A DNA stretch of 64,000 nucleotides from Parietaria judaica (GCA_954871525.1 OX940869.1:24208001-24272000), one strand, 5' to 3'. Positions 1 to 11,765 are shown, counted from the first letter of the stretch. The notes: generated by a model not told the origin, from the sequence alone. Numbers and translations: made by a program.

Positions 1-1515
1 TTAATCAAGCAAGAACAAGGTGATGGTATTACCTTGCTGCTAAATTGAGCTGATGAAAGCTTATCCGGCCTCGGCGCAGTACTAAATCCAGATAGTTCCT
101 AATCAAGAAGAAAATTTGCAAAAAGGTTAATATATAAGTAAGCAAAAGATCAACATTCTGCTGGGACGATGTACTCTTGTTGAGCTTATTATATGTATAA
201 GTAAAATCTCTATAAATTAGTATCGATGGGACTAGAAAATTTTATTATATTATCGATGCTATTAATTTATGGAGGGATAGTTTAGTTATGATAGTTAGAG
301 TCGCGACCGTACAAAACTATTATTTTATCGAAGTTATTAATTTATCGAGTATTAATTTAACGAGGTTCTACTGTAATTTACATATTATTATTAGCTATTT
401 ATTATTAATCTAATTGAAGTGATTTACTAAAATTTATTAGATATATGTATAGTTTAGTGTGAGTCTTAAATTTGTGGAGTCTAAGAGAGTAATTCAATAA
501 TTTTGTTTTTGGGTATCAACTGTTTCATTGGCTATAGACCTATAGACGCATGTATATTGCTTATGCTTCCAATTCACTATTCTTCATTATTCAAAATGAT
601 AGATTTTGTACCTAATCCAGATCTAACATGTACCAGCTATTATAAGTTCATTCCTCATAAATAAATAGTCACCTTCGAACCGTATTTCTTCTTCACTTCA
701 CGGCCAACATCCGAGAGTCTAACCCTTCTACCGCGGGCCAATGCCTGCAGCCTGATGATCCCCCGCGTGTGGCGCAGCGTAGCAGCAGCCTGTCTCCGGA
801 CAAGGTGGCTGCGAACAACCGCTTGCAGCCTCACAATGCCCTTCATGGCCCGAAATGATCGACGAGCCTACATATAACAAAAGGCCGATTTTACAACGAA
901 ATTCCGGATTATGCAAAATGCCATTTAGCCAGAAGACAAGCTATTGGAGTCAAGTGTTTGAGGTGAGAGAAGTGTGGTCCTAGAGAGAGAGGTTACACGT
1001 GTACAAAACAAATATTCAATTCTATCCGAGACCCGAACATGTCAACGATCAACAAACGCAGCGTTTGGACCGCAACAGCTAATAGAGCTAGAAAGAATAT
1101 ATAGCATATTCAAGGGCCATAAATATCACATTTTGTGTGCGTAAGAATTAAAATACTATTACCAAGTAGCCTCGGAGAATCGCTTGCGCTGTTATGGCGG
1201 CGTGTTCTTGCTGCTCCGTCATGGTCTTCTCTGCATTAATGGCGTCTTTTGAAGATAGGGAAAACGATAGAATCTCGTCTTCTAAGCTTATAGCTGTGCT
1301 ATTAAAATCGAGTGATGACGTTTTTGAGCCAAAGGCACTCTCTTTCTCTGAAGCTGAAGCTTTCTGGACATGAAATCACTTTTTCAGAGTTCGAAGCCGA
1401 TTCAAAATGAACGAAAAAGGAGGGTATATGAAAAGCATACCTTTCGAGGACGAGATTTCGATGTCTTCTTTCCAAAAATCACGGTTTTTATCCACTTTGC
1501 CGGTGATTTTCCCAT
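1..1515 (-). CDS. IQD (IQ67-domain) calmodulin-binding protein, 5' part, truncated by the window start
   Basis: Four exons join in phase 0 on the minus strand: 1515-1441, 1363-1163, 867-673 and 98-1. Exon 1 begins MGKSPAKWIKTV, the classic IQD amino terminus, followed by a basic Lys/Arg stretch. Exon 2 ends with the first half of an IQ motif (AAITAQAILRGYL). Exon 3 completes it (ARRSFRAMKGIVRLQ) and carries two further IQ-like repeats and the basic RGRRVR stretch of the IQ67 domain. Exon 4 (ELSGFSTAPRPDKLSS) is open to the window edge. All four junctions have GT and AG, with the intron splitting the IQ motif as in other IQDs. The family binds calmodulin and scaffolds at microtubules, plasma membrane or nucleus. 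The segment after the IQ repeats (SDVGREVKKKYGSK) resembles the IQD29/30/31 subgroup, which is an inference. About 189 residues are visible; the carboxyl half is outside. A Ty3/gypsy element lies about 350 bp upstream. Confidence 0.9.
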
Positions 1516-1762
1516 CTTAAATTAGAACAGAACGATGTCTTTTTTCACTTTAAAAACAGAAGTACATAAACCGGACTAGAAATCGAATGGAAAAAGATTA
1601 TTGTATTGAATGCTGGACTAGAAATCAACGTCGAAAACTCATAAACCGGACTTGAACTAAACTCTCATATAATATACCAAACAAACGGTTGAGAACATAA
1701 AGATCAATAAAGAGTAAGTCTTGAGAAATTTATTTACCAGAGAATAATATATGTATCTATCT

Positions 1763-1837
1763 AGAGACAACCTCAGCTAGAGAAGAAGGTTGTCTCTGCA
1801 GAGGTATATATATGTCTATATATATAGACATATATAT
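1763..1837. repeat. Two perfect short inverted repeats upstream of IQD
   Basis: A 10-bp stem (AGAGACAACC at 1763-1772, GGTTGTCTCT at 1788-1797) is followed by a 32-bp perfect palindrome centred on GTCTATATATATAGAC (1806-1837). Both lie in the IQD upstream region just before the retrotransposon. They could form cruciforms or hairpins. No function can be assigned. The arms are too short for a typical plant microRNA precursor. Confidence 0.6.
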
Positions 1838-1861
1838 TAGAAGGCTGTTAGACCATGAGAG

Positions 1862-2306
1862 TGTTACTGACATTCAAGACAAGCGTTTCGGTAGAACATA
1901 CAAAAGGCGGATCACTCGTCCGGGGTCGAGCGGAACAAAGGGCGCATAAGTCTTTTCTTTGTCGTTTATGATTTTTTTAGTCGTATGAAGTCAAAATAAA
2001 GAACCTTTAAATAGCCTCAAGTGTACAGAGAGGGAGGTATGCAGAGTTTGAGTCTAGGTTCCCTTGATGGGATTTGGAAAGAAACTCTGTAACGTGTGAG
2101 GGTTTGAGTGTGTTCTTGGTGTTCATCGCCATTGATGAATTGAAGCTCGAAGTTCTGTGAATGTTCATCTTGTCGAGGCTTGCAATTTGGTGTGTGAAGA
2201 AATTGTGAGTGCAGGAAACGGAAGGAAGCGAACACGGCGCGCGGAGCGTGGAACTTTGTGAGGACAACTCCGCCGATCACGAGATCAAGATTTCGGGAAC
2301 GTAACA
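1862..2306 (+). repeat. 5' LTR of the Ty3/gypsy element
   Basis: Starts TGTTACTGAC and ends GGGAACGTAACA. It is identical to the 3' LTR except for an extra GA near 2030 and one G/T difference near 2043. A TATA-like TTTAAATAG lies near 2007. The gag frame is open back into the end of this LTR, but the better gag start is the ATG at 2333. Confidence 0.97.
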
Positions 2307-2308
2307 AT

Positions 2309-2321
2309 CTGGTATCAGAGC
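2309..2321 (+). other. Primer binding site (initiator Met-tRNA)
   Basis: TGGTATCAGAGCC lies two bases after the left LTR. It matches the complement of the 3' end of plant initiator methionine tRNA, the usual minus-strand primer of plant gypsy elements. Confidence 0.95.
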
Positions 2322-2332
2322 CACCTCTCGTG

Positions 2333-5300
2333 ATGGCGGAATCGCAAGCAATGGAGAAACCCGAAGCTGCACCGACAATGACGACGCCAGATTTAGAGTC
2401 GATCGCAATGAAGATGATGCAATCGGTTGCAGATCTGAAATCAGAGTTTATTGGGAGGTTTGCAGCGATGGAGGAGAAGCAAGAGAGGCTAGCCATCCAG
2501 ATCGGGGAACCAAACAGTCCTCAAATCGCGCACAAAGGAGAGATCGGTGAAACCCTAAGGTCGCGCGACCAATACGCACGCCGACAATCGGGATCGCACC
2601 GTCGCGGCGAACGAAACCCTAGGTCGGGGTCCGAAGGCGAAGGGTCAGACACAAGGTCAGAGGCTTCACGATCATCCAAACAGCGAGGGAAATCACACCG
2701 ATCACTGTCACGCGATAGTCACAGGTCGCACGACAGCCACCGCTCGCGACGGGAAGGGGATCGCGACCACCGCAGGAGCGGCGGCGACCGCCCTAGCTCC
2801 GGCGACCGGAGAGGAGAGCACAGTTCAAGCAGGAAGGCTTCGGACCGGCGAAGCAAGGAACGCTCTGTCGACATTCATTCCGATTATCGACGTGCGAAGG
2901 GGAAAACGAGAGCCGAAGACGATCGAGCTCGTTGTCGAAGTCAAGAACGCAATGTCGATAGAAAAGAACGAGATCGGTCATCCGAATCCACCAAAAGACG
3001 AGAAGAACGCGAGCGCGATCGCCTCGAAGAGGCATGGAGAGGAAAGACTGATGATGGACCAAGCAAGGAAAAGGTGGCGAAGAATGACACCGAAAAACCA
3101 CCAACTACGACGAGGTGGAGCCCGGCCGACCACCGGTACGAAGAGATGATGAGGAAGGAGAAGGAGGGAATGGACAACACTGACACAACATTAAACCATG
3201 GAGTGAGGTTCGGGTCCGAATTCCGTGGGGAGTGGCCGGTCAAACCACTAGGGGTTCAAGAACACCAACAACCAAGAGAAGCAGAGAACCGAAGTGAAAG
3301 ACAAGAAAGGGAACCTGAACGTACTAAAGCGGAGGTACAACCGGGACGGGCGGAGTACCCCTCGTACGACGGAACCACCGACCCCGAACTTTGGCTTCGG
3401 CGAAGTGAGGAGTACTTCCACGACCAAAAAATTCGGACCGATGATGCTCGAGTCCAACAAGCACGAGGAGTGCTAATAGGAAAGGCGTATGAATGGTGGA
3501 ACAACGTACGAAGGTTAGTCCCCGAAAACCTCACTTGGTTAGCATTTAAGAAGTTGTGTTCCGATCGTTTTGGCATTGTGTCCGCGGCTAACCCTATAGC
3601 GGAATTGTCTAATTTGCGACAAACCGGTGACATCGAGAGCTATTGCTCAAAGTTTGAGGAAATCACCGGTCGACACGGGAAGTTATCCAACCAACAACAA
3701 ACGTGGCAATTTTGTGTTGGTCTTTCCGACGACCTCCGGAGAATAGTGGAGTATTATCGACCCAACGACATTATTGAAGCCATGAAACTTGCTCGAGACA
3801 ACGGGTTTCAAATGCCGGTGGAGAAAGGACCTCGAACGTTTGGCGGCTACTTCGCACCGGTACTAGCCCGAGCAACATCGACCGTGCGGCATGGACCTAG
3901 TTCATCGACGGGAAGTGTACCAAATACTCGTCCAAATCCGAGTGTGAACGCGGGCGGATCCGGAAGAAGTGACGACAAGAAGCAAGTATGGAAGAAGTTA
4001 AACCCGACGGAAGTACGAGAGAGACGAGCCAAAGGACTTTGTTTCAATTGCGATGATCAATACACACATGATCATGTGTGCAAACCGGTGCTTTTCTCCA
4101 TCGAGTTGATCAACGACAACTTCGCGCAAATGGAACACCAAGGAGAGGACGACAATCCCGGCACGATTACGGTACACGCCATTAGTGGTCATCAATCCGA
4201 GGACACGTTCCAAGTCACGGCAGCGTTTGCCGGGGGAGAAGGTCGAACGTTGCTCGACACCGGGAGTAATCGCAACTTTATTAAATCAAGTCTTGCCACT
4301 TTACTCGGAATACCTATTCGGCGAAAACCGGGGCTGTTTGCGACATTACCCGACGGGGGACAAGTGGCCGTGGACGGCCTATGTCGAGGTGTAACAATGA
4401 CCATCCAAGGGTATACGTTCACAACCGATTTCTTCACCATTGAGCTCACGGGTTTCGATGTGATAATCGGGATGCGTTGGCTCAACGCGTTGGGACGAAT
4501 ATTGTGGGATGGAATAGCGCGAACCGTTGAATTTGTTGCGCACGGTAAAGAGATTATTTGGAAAGCGGACGAGTTAGAGAGGAAAGAGGCGGACTTAGCC
4601 GTGAACCACATCGGAAATGTTGAACCAACGATGGAGGATTGGTTCGATGACGTAGAAGAGATCTTTTTCACTCACGACAAAGATGAACCAAAGAGGAGCA
4701 AAGTGGAAAAGAAGGAAAGAATAGCTCTTTGGGCAATCCAAAACGGAGGAGCTAAGGCGGTTCTCGAAAAACTTCTCGATGAGTTTGCGGATGTATTCGC
4801 CGAGCCCGCGGGACTTCCGCCGGAACGCTCGTGCGATCACCGGATTAGACTCCTTAACGGAACTAATCCCGTAGCGGTGCGACCATACCGTTACCCGCAC
4901 TTACAAAAAGACGAGATCGAGCGACAATGCGCCGAGATGCTCCGAAACGGCATTATTCGGAAGAGTACGTCACCTTTTTCATCACCCGTATTATTGGTCA
5001 AGAAACCCGATGGCTCATGGAGATTTTGCATCGACTTCCGCGATCTCAATAAATTGACGGTGAAAGATAAGTACCCGATTCCGGTTGTGGAGGAGTTACT
5101 TGACGAACTACACGGCGCTCGGTTCTTCACAAAACTCGACCTTACCTCGGGTTATCACCAAGTTCGGATGCACGCCGAAGATGTAGAGAAAACCGCCTTC
5201 CGCACTCACCATGGGCACTTCGAGTTCCTTGTCATGCCGTTCGGGCTTACGAATGCGCCATCAACATTCCAAGGACTCATGAACGATATCTTCGGCGACT

Positions 5301-5488
5301 TACTTCGCAAATCGGTACTCGTTTTCTTCGACGACATACTAGTATATAGTCGTACGTGGGAAGAACACATCGTTCACCTTAGCACGGTATTGAGCAAAGT
5401 CCGCGCAAACGGTCTTTTTTCTAAAACGGAAGAAGTGTTCGTTTGCACAATTGTAGGTTGGTTATCTTGGACATGTCATCTCAAGTGA
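2333..5488 (+). pseudogene. gag-protease-reverse transcriptase part of gypsy gag-pol (interrupted)
   Basis: One open frame of about 1050 codons from the ATG at 2333. The frame is also open upstream to 2258 inside the LTR. A long Arg/Ser-rich, highly charged amino-terminal region (about 2540-3330) precedes the gag capsid-like domain (about 3355-3830). A CCHC-type zinc knuckle (CFNCDD...HVC) follows near 4040. The aspartic protease has LLDTGS near 4251 and a late IIGMRWL motif. The reverse transcriptase runs from about 4855, with its catalytic FFDDILVYS near 5323. The reading leaves the family pattern around 5431 and ends at a TGA shortly after. The domain order continues in another frame from about 5432, so this is the first half of one broken polyprotein. 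The RS-rich amino-terminal extension is unusually long. Confidence 0.93.
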
Positions 5489-7676
5489 CGGTGTCAAAGT
5501 GGACAAGGCCAAAGTTAGCGCCGTAGCCGAGTGGCCGACACCGACTACACAACGGGGTATACGCGGGTTTTTGGGACTTTCGGGATACTACCGCAAATTT
5601 ATACGGAATTACGGGGTTACCGCGGCTCCATTGACGAGCCTATTACGCCGCAACCATTTCGTGTGGGACGATCCGGCAAGCGAAGCTTTTACCGCACTCA
5701 AGATTGCTTTGTCGGAATCACCGGTTCTTGCATTACCGGACTTTTCGAAGGAATTTGTGGTCGAATGTGATGCGTCGGGGAGCGGAATAGGGGTTGTCCT
5801 TCAACAAGACGGGCACCCGATAGCTTTTTTTAGCCGCAAACTTGCGGATCGGCACCTTAAGCTAGCCGCCTACGAGAGGGAGCTAATTGGTCTTGCCAAG
5901 GCCATCATTCATTGGCGCCCATACTTGTGGGGAAGGAGCTTCCTTGTGCGTACGGACCACTCGAGCCTCAAACACATACTCGAGCAAAGGTTAACAACCT
6001 CGCCGCAACTTCATTGGGTTAGTAAACTCTTGGGCTATGACTTTACGGTCGAATTTCGTGCGGGTTCGTTGAATAAGGTAGCGGATGCGCTTTCTCGACG
6101 GGAAGAAGATGCAGCGGAATCGGGAATGGCGCTAAATGCGATAGCGGTGGGACCGGGGCTGTTTGACCGACTTCGGTCCGAAAACAAAATGGATCCGGAA
6201 GCAAGGGCGTTGGTGAGGCAAATTGAGGAGGGGAAGAGTGGACCGGAATGGGCGATTCGCGAAGGATTGATCATGTATAAAGGACGGGCGTACGTACAAG
6301 CATCCTCCCCGCTCGTGAAAGTTATTATTGGGGGCTTTCACCGGCTCGGTCACGAAGGGGTCACCAAGACCGTGGAGAGAATTCGGCGGGAGTTCTATTG
6401 GAAAGGATGGAAGAAGTCGATTCAAGGGTTCATTTCCGAGTGTTCCACGTGTCAACGGAACAAGTGGGAAACGCTACAACCGGGCGGACTTCTTCAACCA
6501 CTCCCCATACCGAACCACATATGGACCGACATCTCAATGGACTTCGTCGAAGCATTACCCCGGGCATCGGGTAAATCGGTAATTTTAGTTGTGGTTGATC
6601 GGTTTTCTAAGGCCGCCCATTTTATTGCGTTAAGCCACCCGTATACGGCTTCTTCGGTGGCCGAAGCGTTTTTTCGTGACATAGTACGACTCCACGGCTT
6701 TCCCGAGTCCATTGTATCGGATCGAGATAAGGTTTTTCGGAGTAATTTTTGGAGAGAGCTCTTTCGACTCTCCGGGTCGAACTTGGCGTTCTCCACGGCA
6801 TTCCATCCTCAAAGTGACGGCCAAACCGAGGTCGTGAACCGGACCCTTGAAATGTATTTGCGGTGCGTCACGGGGGACAATCCCCGGAAGTGGGTCGGGT
6901 GGCTTCCGTGGGTCGAATATTGCTATAATACATCGTATCACTCAGCGCTCAAAGCGACCCCGTTTCGGGTGGTGTACGGCCGAGACCCACCCCGCTTGTT
7001 AGACTACGTCGCCGGGAGTGCACGAGTCGACGAGGTTGATGTGGCTCTCACACAACGCACGGAATTTCTTGAGGTGGTCCGTACAAACCTCCGTTCAGCT
7101 CAAGCACGTATGAAGGCAATTTACGATGGTCACCATCGAGAAGTGGAGTTCGGTGTAGGGGATTGGGTGTGGCTCAAACTTCAACCGTACCGCCAACTCT
7201 CCGTCGCAAGGAAGAGTTTCACGAAGCTCTCTCCACGGTTCTATGGGCCGTTCAAGATTGTGGAGCGGGTGGGTGCGGTTTCTTACCGTCTTGACCTTCC
7301 GTCGGAGAGTCGAATTCATAACGTCTTTCATGTGTCCCTTCTAAAGACACATAAAGGCCCGCTGCCCTCCTCCGCTGCAGTTTTGCCGAAGATCTTTGAC
7401 GGGAGAACCATTCCGGCACGCCCAAACAAGCTGCTACGTGTACGTCACCACCTCGGGGAGCGTGAGGTGCTCGTTCTTTGGACGCATGATGATCCCGCTA
7501 GTGCAGTTTGGGAGAATATTGAGACGCTTCTCGCAGCCTTTCCGGATTTGGAGCTTGAGGTCAAGCTCCTTGTCGAGGAAGGGAGAAATGTTACTGACAT
7601 TCAAGACAAGCGTTTCGGTAGAACATACAAAAGGCGGATCACTCGTCCGGGGTCGAGCGGAACAAAGGGCGCATAA
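5432..7676 (+). pseudogene. RNase H-integrase-chromodomain part of gypsy pol (interrupted)
   Basis: Continuation of pol in a shifted frame. It is separated from the first part by a frameshift near 5431 and an in-frame TAG at 5454-5456; the uninterrupted portion begins after it. RNase H starts near 5740 (VVECDASGSG) and runs through the RTDHSSLKHI motif. Integrase has its HHCC zinc domain at about 6333-6460. The catalytic core has D near 6537 (MDFVE), D near 6718 (SDRDK) and E near 6826 (GQTEVVN). A GPF-type motif follows near 7237. The tail (LVLWTHDDPASAVWEN, near 7470) resembles a degenerate chromodomain, which in chromoviruses guides integration. The frame crosses the polypurine tract and its stop codon lies 88 bp inside the 3' LTR. 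Confidence 0.93.
7575..7588 (+). other. Polypurine tract of the gypsy element
   Basis: GAGGAAGGGAGAAA directly abuts the TG of the 3' LTR. It would serve as the plus-strand primer. It is also coding, because the pol frame runs through it. Confidence 0.9.
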
Positions 7677-8031
7677 GTCTTTTCTTTGTCGTTTATGATT
7701 TTTTTAGTCGTATGAAGTCAAAATAAAGAACCTTTAAATAGCCTCAAGTGTACAGAGGGAGGTATGCATAGTTTGAGTCTAGGTTCCCTTGATGGGATTT
7801 GGAAAGAAACTCTGTAACGTGTGAGGGTTTGAGTGTGTTCTTGGTGTTCATCGCCATTGATGAATTGAAGCTCGAAGTTCTGTGAATGTTCATCTTGTCG
7901 AGGCTTGCAATTTGGTGTGTGAAGAAATTGTGAGTGCAGGAAACGGAAGGAAGCGAACACGGCGCGCGGAGCGTGGAACTTTGTGAGGACAACTCCGCCG
8001 ATCACGAGATCAAGATTTCGGGAACGTAACA
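7589..8031 (+). repeat. 3' LTR of the Ty3/gypsy element
   Basis: Nearly identical to the 5' LTR. It ends GTAACA and is followed by the GAGAG target duplication. It contains the pol stop codon at its start. Confidence 0.97.
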
Positions 8032-8055
8032 GAGAGACCCAAAGTTTAGGACTCT

Positions 8056-8099
8056 CAAGGCACATAGATGATGCAACATGACTGAAATCATGTGCCTTG
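8056..8099. repeat. Perfect 10-bp hairpin in the right flank of the gypsy insertion
   Basis: CAAGGCACAT at 8056-8065 pairs with ATGTGCCTTG at 8090-8099 around a 24-nt loop. A TATAAATG and CT/GA-rich tracts follow at 8119-8175. Before the insertion this stretch adjoined the IQD upstream hairpins at 1763-1837. No product is recognisable. Confidence 0.55.
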
Positions 8100-8175
8100 T
8101 ACGTAATGCATATACAGCTATAAATGGAGCCCCCATATCTGTCTCTCTCTTTCTCTACAGAGAGAGAGAGAAAGA

Positions 8176-11100
8176 GAAACATTTATCAGAGAGTTAGTAC
8201 TTAATGAAGTTTAAATGTTCGGTTAGAGACGATCCGAGTCTTGACATCTAGGGGCAAAGCTTAAATCATTGCCCACGATAGTTTTCCGTTCAAGTAAGAA
8301 TGAATGTGAGCGCAAATTTTTCGAGTTCGAGTAATTGACTTTCCTGAAGATCGTTGATTTTGCAATCGGTTTTGGGATTAAATCAATCTATGTTTTCATT
8401 AGATAAAACATGTTCTTGTTACTTTGTCTCAATTTTTTTGAAAATATCTAAAATTTATTTAATTTTTTAAATTGTAACTTTAAAATTATATAGTATTTCA
8501 TATCCCTTGATAATACTCACTAAGCTCCTCCATAATACTTAGCCCTCGAAATTCATATTTCTCTTATTATTATGAATATTATTATCTTCATATTTAGAGG
8601 AATACTTTTCTAATTTTGTATAATTTTTTTTTTTTGGGTTTAATATTTGCCTTTAACAACGAAAATAATAGTAAAAGGAATCGTTACCAAGTTGCCATCG
8701 ACGTGTGATTATTCACCTGATCAATTTTACTTTATAACTACCATTATCTCTTCCTTAGCTCAATAAAATTAAATATCTATATAATTGGAAAACTTATAAA
8801 TAATATTTTTATTAAATATATTATTTATACATCACAGAAAAGAGCGTCTTGTCTTTTCGGAATAACTAAGGTGGCCACCCTCTGACCTTTGAATTATTTT
8901 TAATCTATAAAAAATAGATTAATTAAACTTTGACAATAACTTTAGATTGCATAAACACGTTACACATGTTATAATACCATCTTATATTCACCATCATTAG
9001 TGCTCTTCAATTTCTTCATAAATTTGATTAGAGTTAAATCATGAATTTTCCATTATACTTTTTAAGAAAATTGTACAAATTTGGAAAGAGGAGAGTGAGA
9101 ATTATATCTATAAATGATGAAAGTGACAAGTTACAACCACTCCTGATTACATAAATGATACATATCTACCATCTGCGATAAGCTTTTTAGCATAAAACAA
9201 AATTGAAATTGAAACAAAGTAAGGCTTATCAAGACACGTAAAATAAAACACATATTAGTTCATTTATACACATAAATCTCTAATCCAAAATTAGTTAGAT
9301 ATTAAAATTTGAATGCGACTTCGGATCCAGAAGAAAAGAGTGGTGACCAACATTTTTTATATATACATATTTCCGGTCATGACGACTATACGCGAGCAAG
9401 ACCGGCGCTTCGGGCCTCCAAATGTAAGAGCCTCAATTTCGTTCTATATATTACTTTATATCTAATATTATATGAAAAATTAATTTTTAAAAACTCCGAC
9501 AAAACACGACAAGCTCAAAGCCGCCCGGCTCTTCATATTTATGATAAAATACTATATATTATTAGCTAAATGAATCAGAAAATTAAAGAAGGAATGATAA
9601 CCTGCAGGCATTGCATTAAATGAGACAGGCTCTTCAGTGGGTTCTGTTTTATTGCACCACATGGTAAGTCTTTATTGTGTATATACATATATCATCAAAT
9701 AAACAGAGACCACATAACAAATGTTTGCATACAATAGATTCTGACTGTACTACCATAATTTTTGTGTGAAAATCCTTGTTTGTTTATCCATGGAAGAAGA
9801 AGATTAAGAAAAGATCATGGTAAATGGTAAATGAATCTATCTGTGTGCAACTAACTACAAGGATGATGCACTTGACTAGAGGATAAGCGAACAAGCTCGG
9901 TCGTTTATTCGCGCAAAGATACAAATTGAACTTTCTGAACAGGTATTGATTCGTCCACAAAAATTCGGATTTGGCAACCGATTTTGAGCTCTCGCAAGAA
10001 CATTCAAGCCCGGAATACATCAGAAAGATGGGCTCTTATAGTCTTCCCGAGACAAGCCTTTTTAAGGTAAAACTGTACCATAGAGAGAGAAAAAAAAATG
10101 ACACAAAACAACATGAAAAATGTGGACAGAAACTAGAATGCATTAACACTCACGGGAACAACATTTTAGGGCCGAGAAGTCGAACTCGGGACTAACAAAG
10201 CTTGAATGCTTAGCTATCGTGTAGATATTTGATTGGATATGCGGTACTGTACTCGTAGTCTTCTTTGTTCAATCCCACTAACGATCACGAGAAAAGCCTC
10301 GAGAATTGAAGGTCATACGCGTTTCACTTGTCAAAAGAAAGAACATGAAGAATTGCGTGAACCAGAGAGGACAAACAGCCCAAAGAAAGACGGAGAGCAA
10401 GTTATTTTCAAGAAGATGTTGATATTTCGAGCGAGCGAGCCAATGTAACCGTAGTCTCCACTACCGTTCAATTCGACAAACAATCTATTATGGACTCCGT
10501 ATACTCATTTCATATGACTCTTGAATAAAAATAAAATAAAAATTGAGAGCTACAAGAAATCCTCAATAAGTGAAGTGTTGCGAGGAATAATCGTTCATGT
10601 AAGGTGGCCGAATTAGTAGTGCGCGTTAAGTCTCGCGATGAGATCAAATTCGGCATAGGGTCTCTCGGACTCCGAAACATATCGTGTCTATCCGGGACCA
10701 AATTTGGTTGACTTTTATTTGAACATAAGGATCATTTATATTTCTTTTCAACGTAGTGAAAACAGGACTCAAGAGTGGAAATTATTGTACTCAACGCATG
10801 CATGTTAATACGTCACTATTTCACGCGCGAAATTATTACATATTTGTTATGAGATCATATCATTACATTTGACATAATTAATTTACGTACGGTTTTTAAC
10901 TTCCTACTGAAATTATTTCTTACACCAACCTTGAACTATTGTGATGGTTTTTTTTTTTTTCTCAAGAATATCAAACAACATGTCGTAAACACTAAACAAT
11001 GATAAACTTCCTTAAAAGCAATTATTGTCGTTTCCTATAAGACATTAACGTTTCTTCTTCCTGCCTTTTTAATGTGAGGACCTGATGTAGTAGGTGCTGT

Positions 11101-11500
11101 ACATTTGTAGATTCTTCAAGATATGATGATAGGTCACCTACTATAAAAATTGTACAATAATATTTTAAGTTTATTTTTTATTGTGTAAATTCGTCCACAA
11201 TTTCAAACTAACCTCTCACAATTCATTGATATTTAAATATAATAACTCTTGTTAAATTTTCAACATAAATTTAAATCTAGCGCTCTCAATGTGTAATAAT
11301 GTGTAATTCCTGATTCCGTCACCACGCTGACGTTATGTGTGTAATTTAGATGTTATTCATGATTTGGAGGCAACTTATTGATACTTGTCTTCAATTAGAT
11401 AAGGTAATTTGCAACGTAACGTGTCTCATAAGACTACATCAAGATGCTTGGTTACATCGAAACAGACGACTCATTAATGTGGTCGTATCTTTCATCACGT
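8176..11500. other. AT-rich intergenic region, no gene recognised
   Basis: Only short unconnected open frames occur. A slightly GC-richer patch at 9310-9540 and several small frames at 9780-10450 lack recognisable domains or paired splice signals. A short stretch near 10170-10190 resembles a tRNA B-box on the minus strand, but no cloverleaf surrounds it. Confidence 0.5.
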
Positions 11501-11738
11501 GACACGTCGTTTCTTCTTTACGGAATATGGGAATACGATGACAAGTCGTTTCAATTATGCCGAGATTTTTAACTTTACTTGTCATTAAAGTATTTTCTCA
11601 TGGGAATTTCGAAAAAAAGAGAAGAATAAAAAAAAAAACTCAGCATTCTTTTCTCATACGACAAGCCAATAACGATGTGGCAACGTCGTCTTTTTACCCA
11701 AAAACGACATGTCGTCTTGAGAAAGTCCAAAGCCATGT

Positions 11739-11765
11739 TGGGCCTAACGTCTGGCTCGAAGCCCA
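11739..11765 (+). promoter_or_regulatory. Pair of site II (TGGGCY) elements in the GUF1 promoter
   Basis: TGGGCC at 11739-11744 and AGCCCA (TGGGCT on the other strand) at 11760-11765 lie about 100-120 bp before the GUF1 start codon. In plants, site II motifs bound by TCP factors are enriched in promoters of mitochondrial and ribosomal protein genes, which fits the product. The motifs are seen; the function is inferred. Confidence 0.6.

Larger units (their letters stand above)
1862..8031 (+). mobile_element. Ty3/gypsy LTR retrotransposon, full-length, recently inserted, pol broken
   Basis: The element is bounded by LTRs of 445 bp (1862-2306) and 443 bp (7589-8031), both TGTTAC...GTAACA. The host flanks carry a perfect 5-bp duplication, GAGAG, at 1857-1861 and 8032-8036. 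A primer binding site complementary to initiator Met-tRNA starts 2 bp after the left LTR, and a purine tract abuts the right LTR. The internal region reads gag, protease, reverse transcriptase, RNase H, integrase, which is the Ty3/gypsy order. It ends in a GPF motif and a chromodomain-like tail, suggesting a chromovirus. Short LTRs fit the Reina type, but that is only an inference. I see one substitution and one 2-bp indel between the LTRs, so the insertion is very young. One frameshift and one stop codon split pol. Confidence 0.97.

Noticed and set aside
2007..2496. Minus-strand frames in the LTR and gag leader
   Set aside because: They are shadows of LTR sequence. The same frames recur in the 3' LTR and have no domain.
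10165..10200. tRNA-like B-box
   Set aside because: A short GTTCGA-type match without an A-box or cloverleaf arms.
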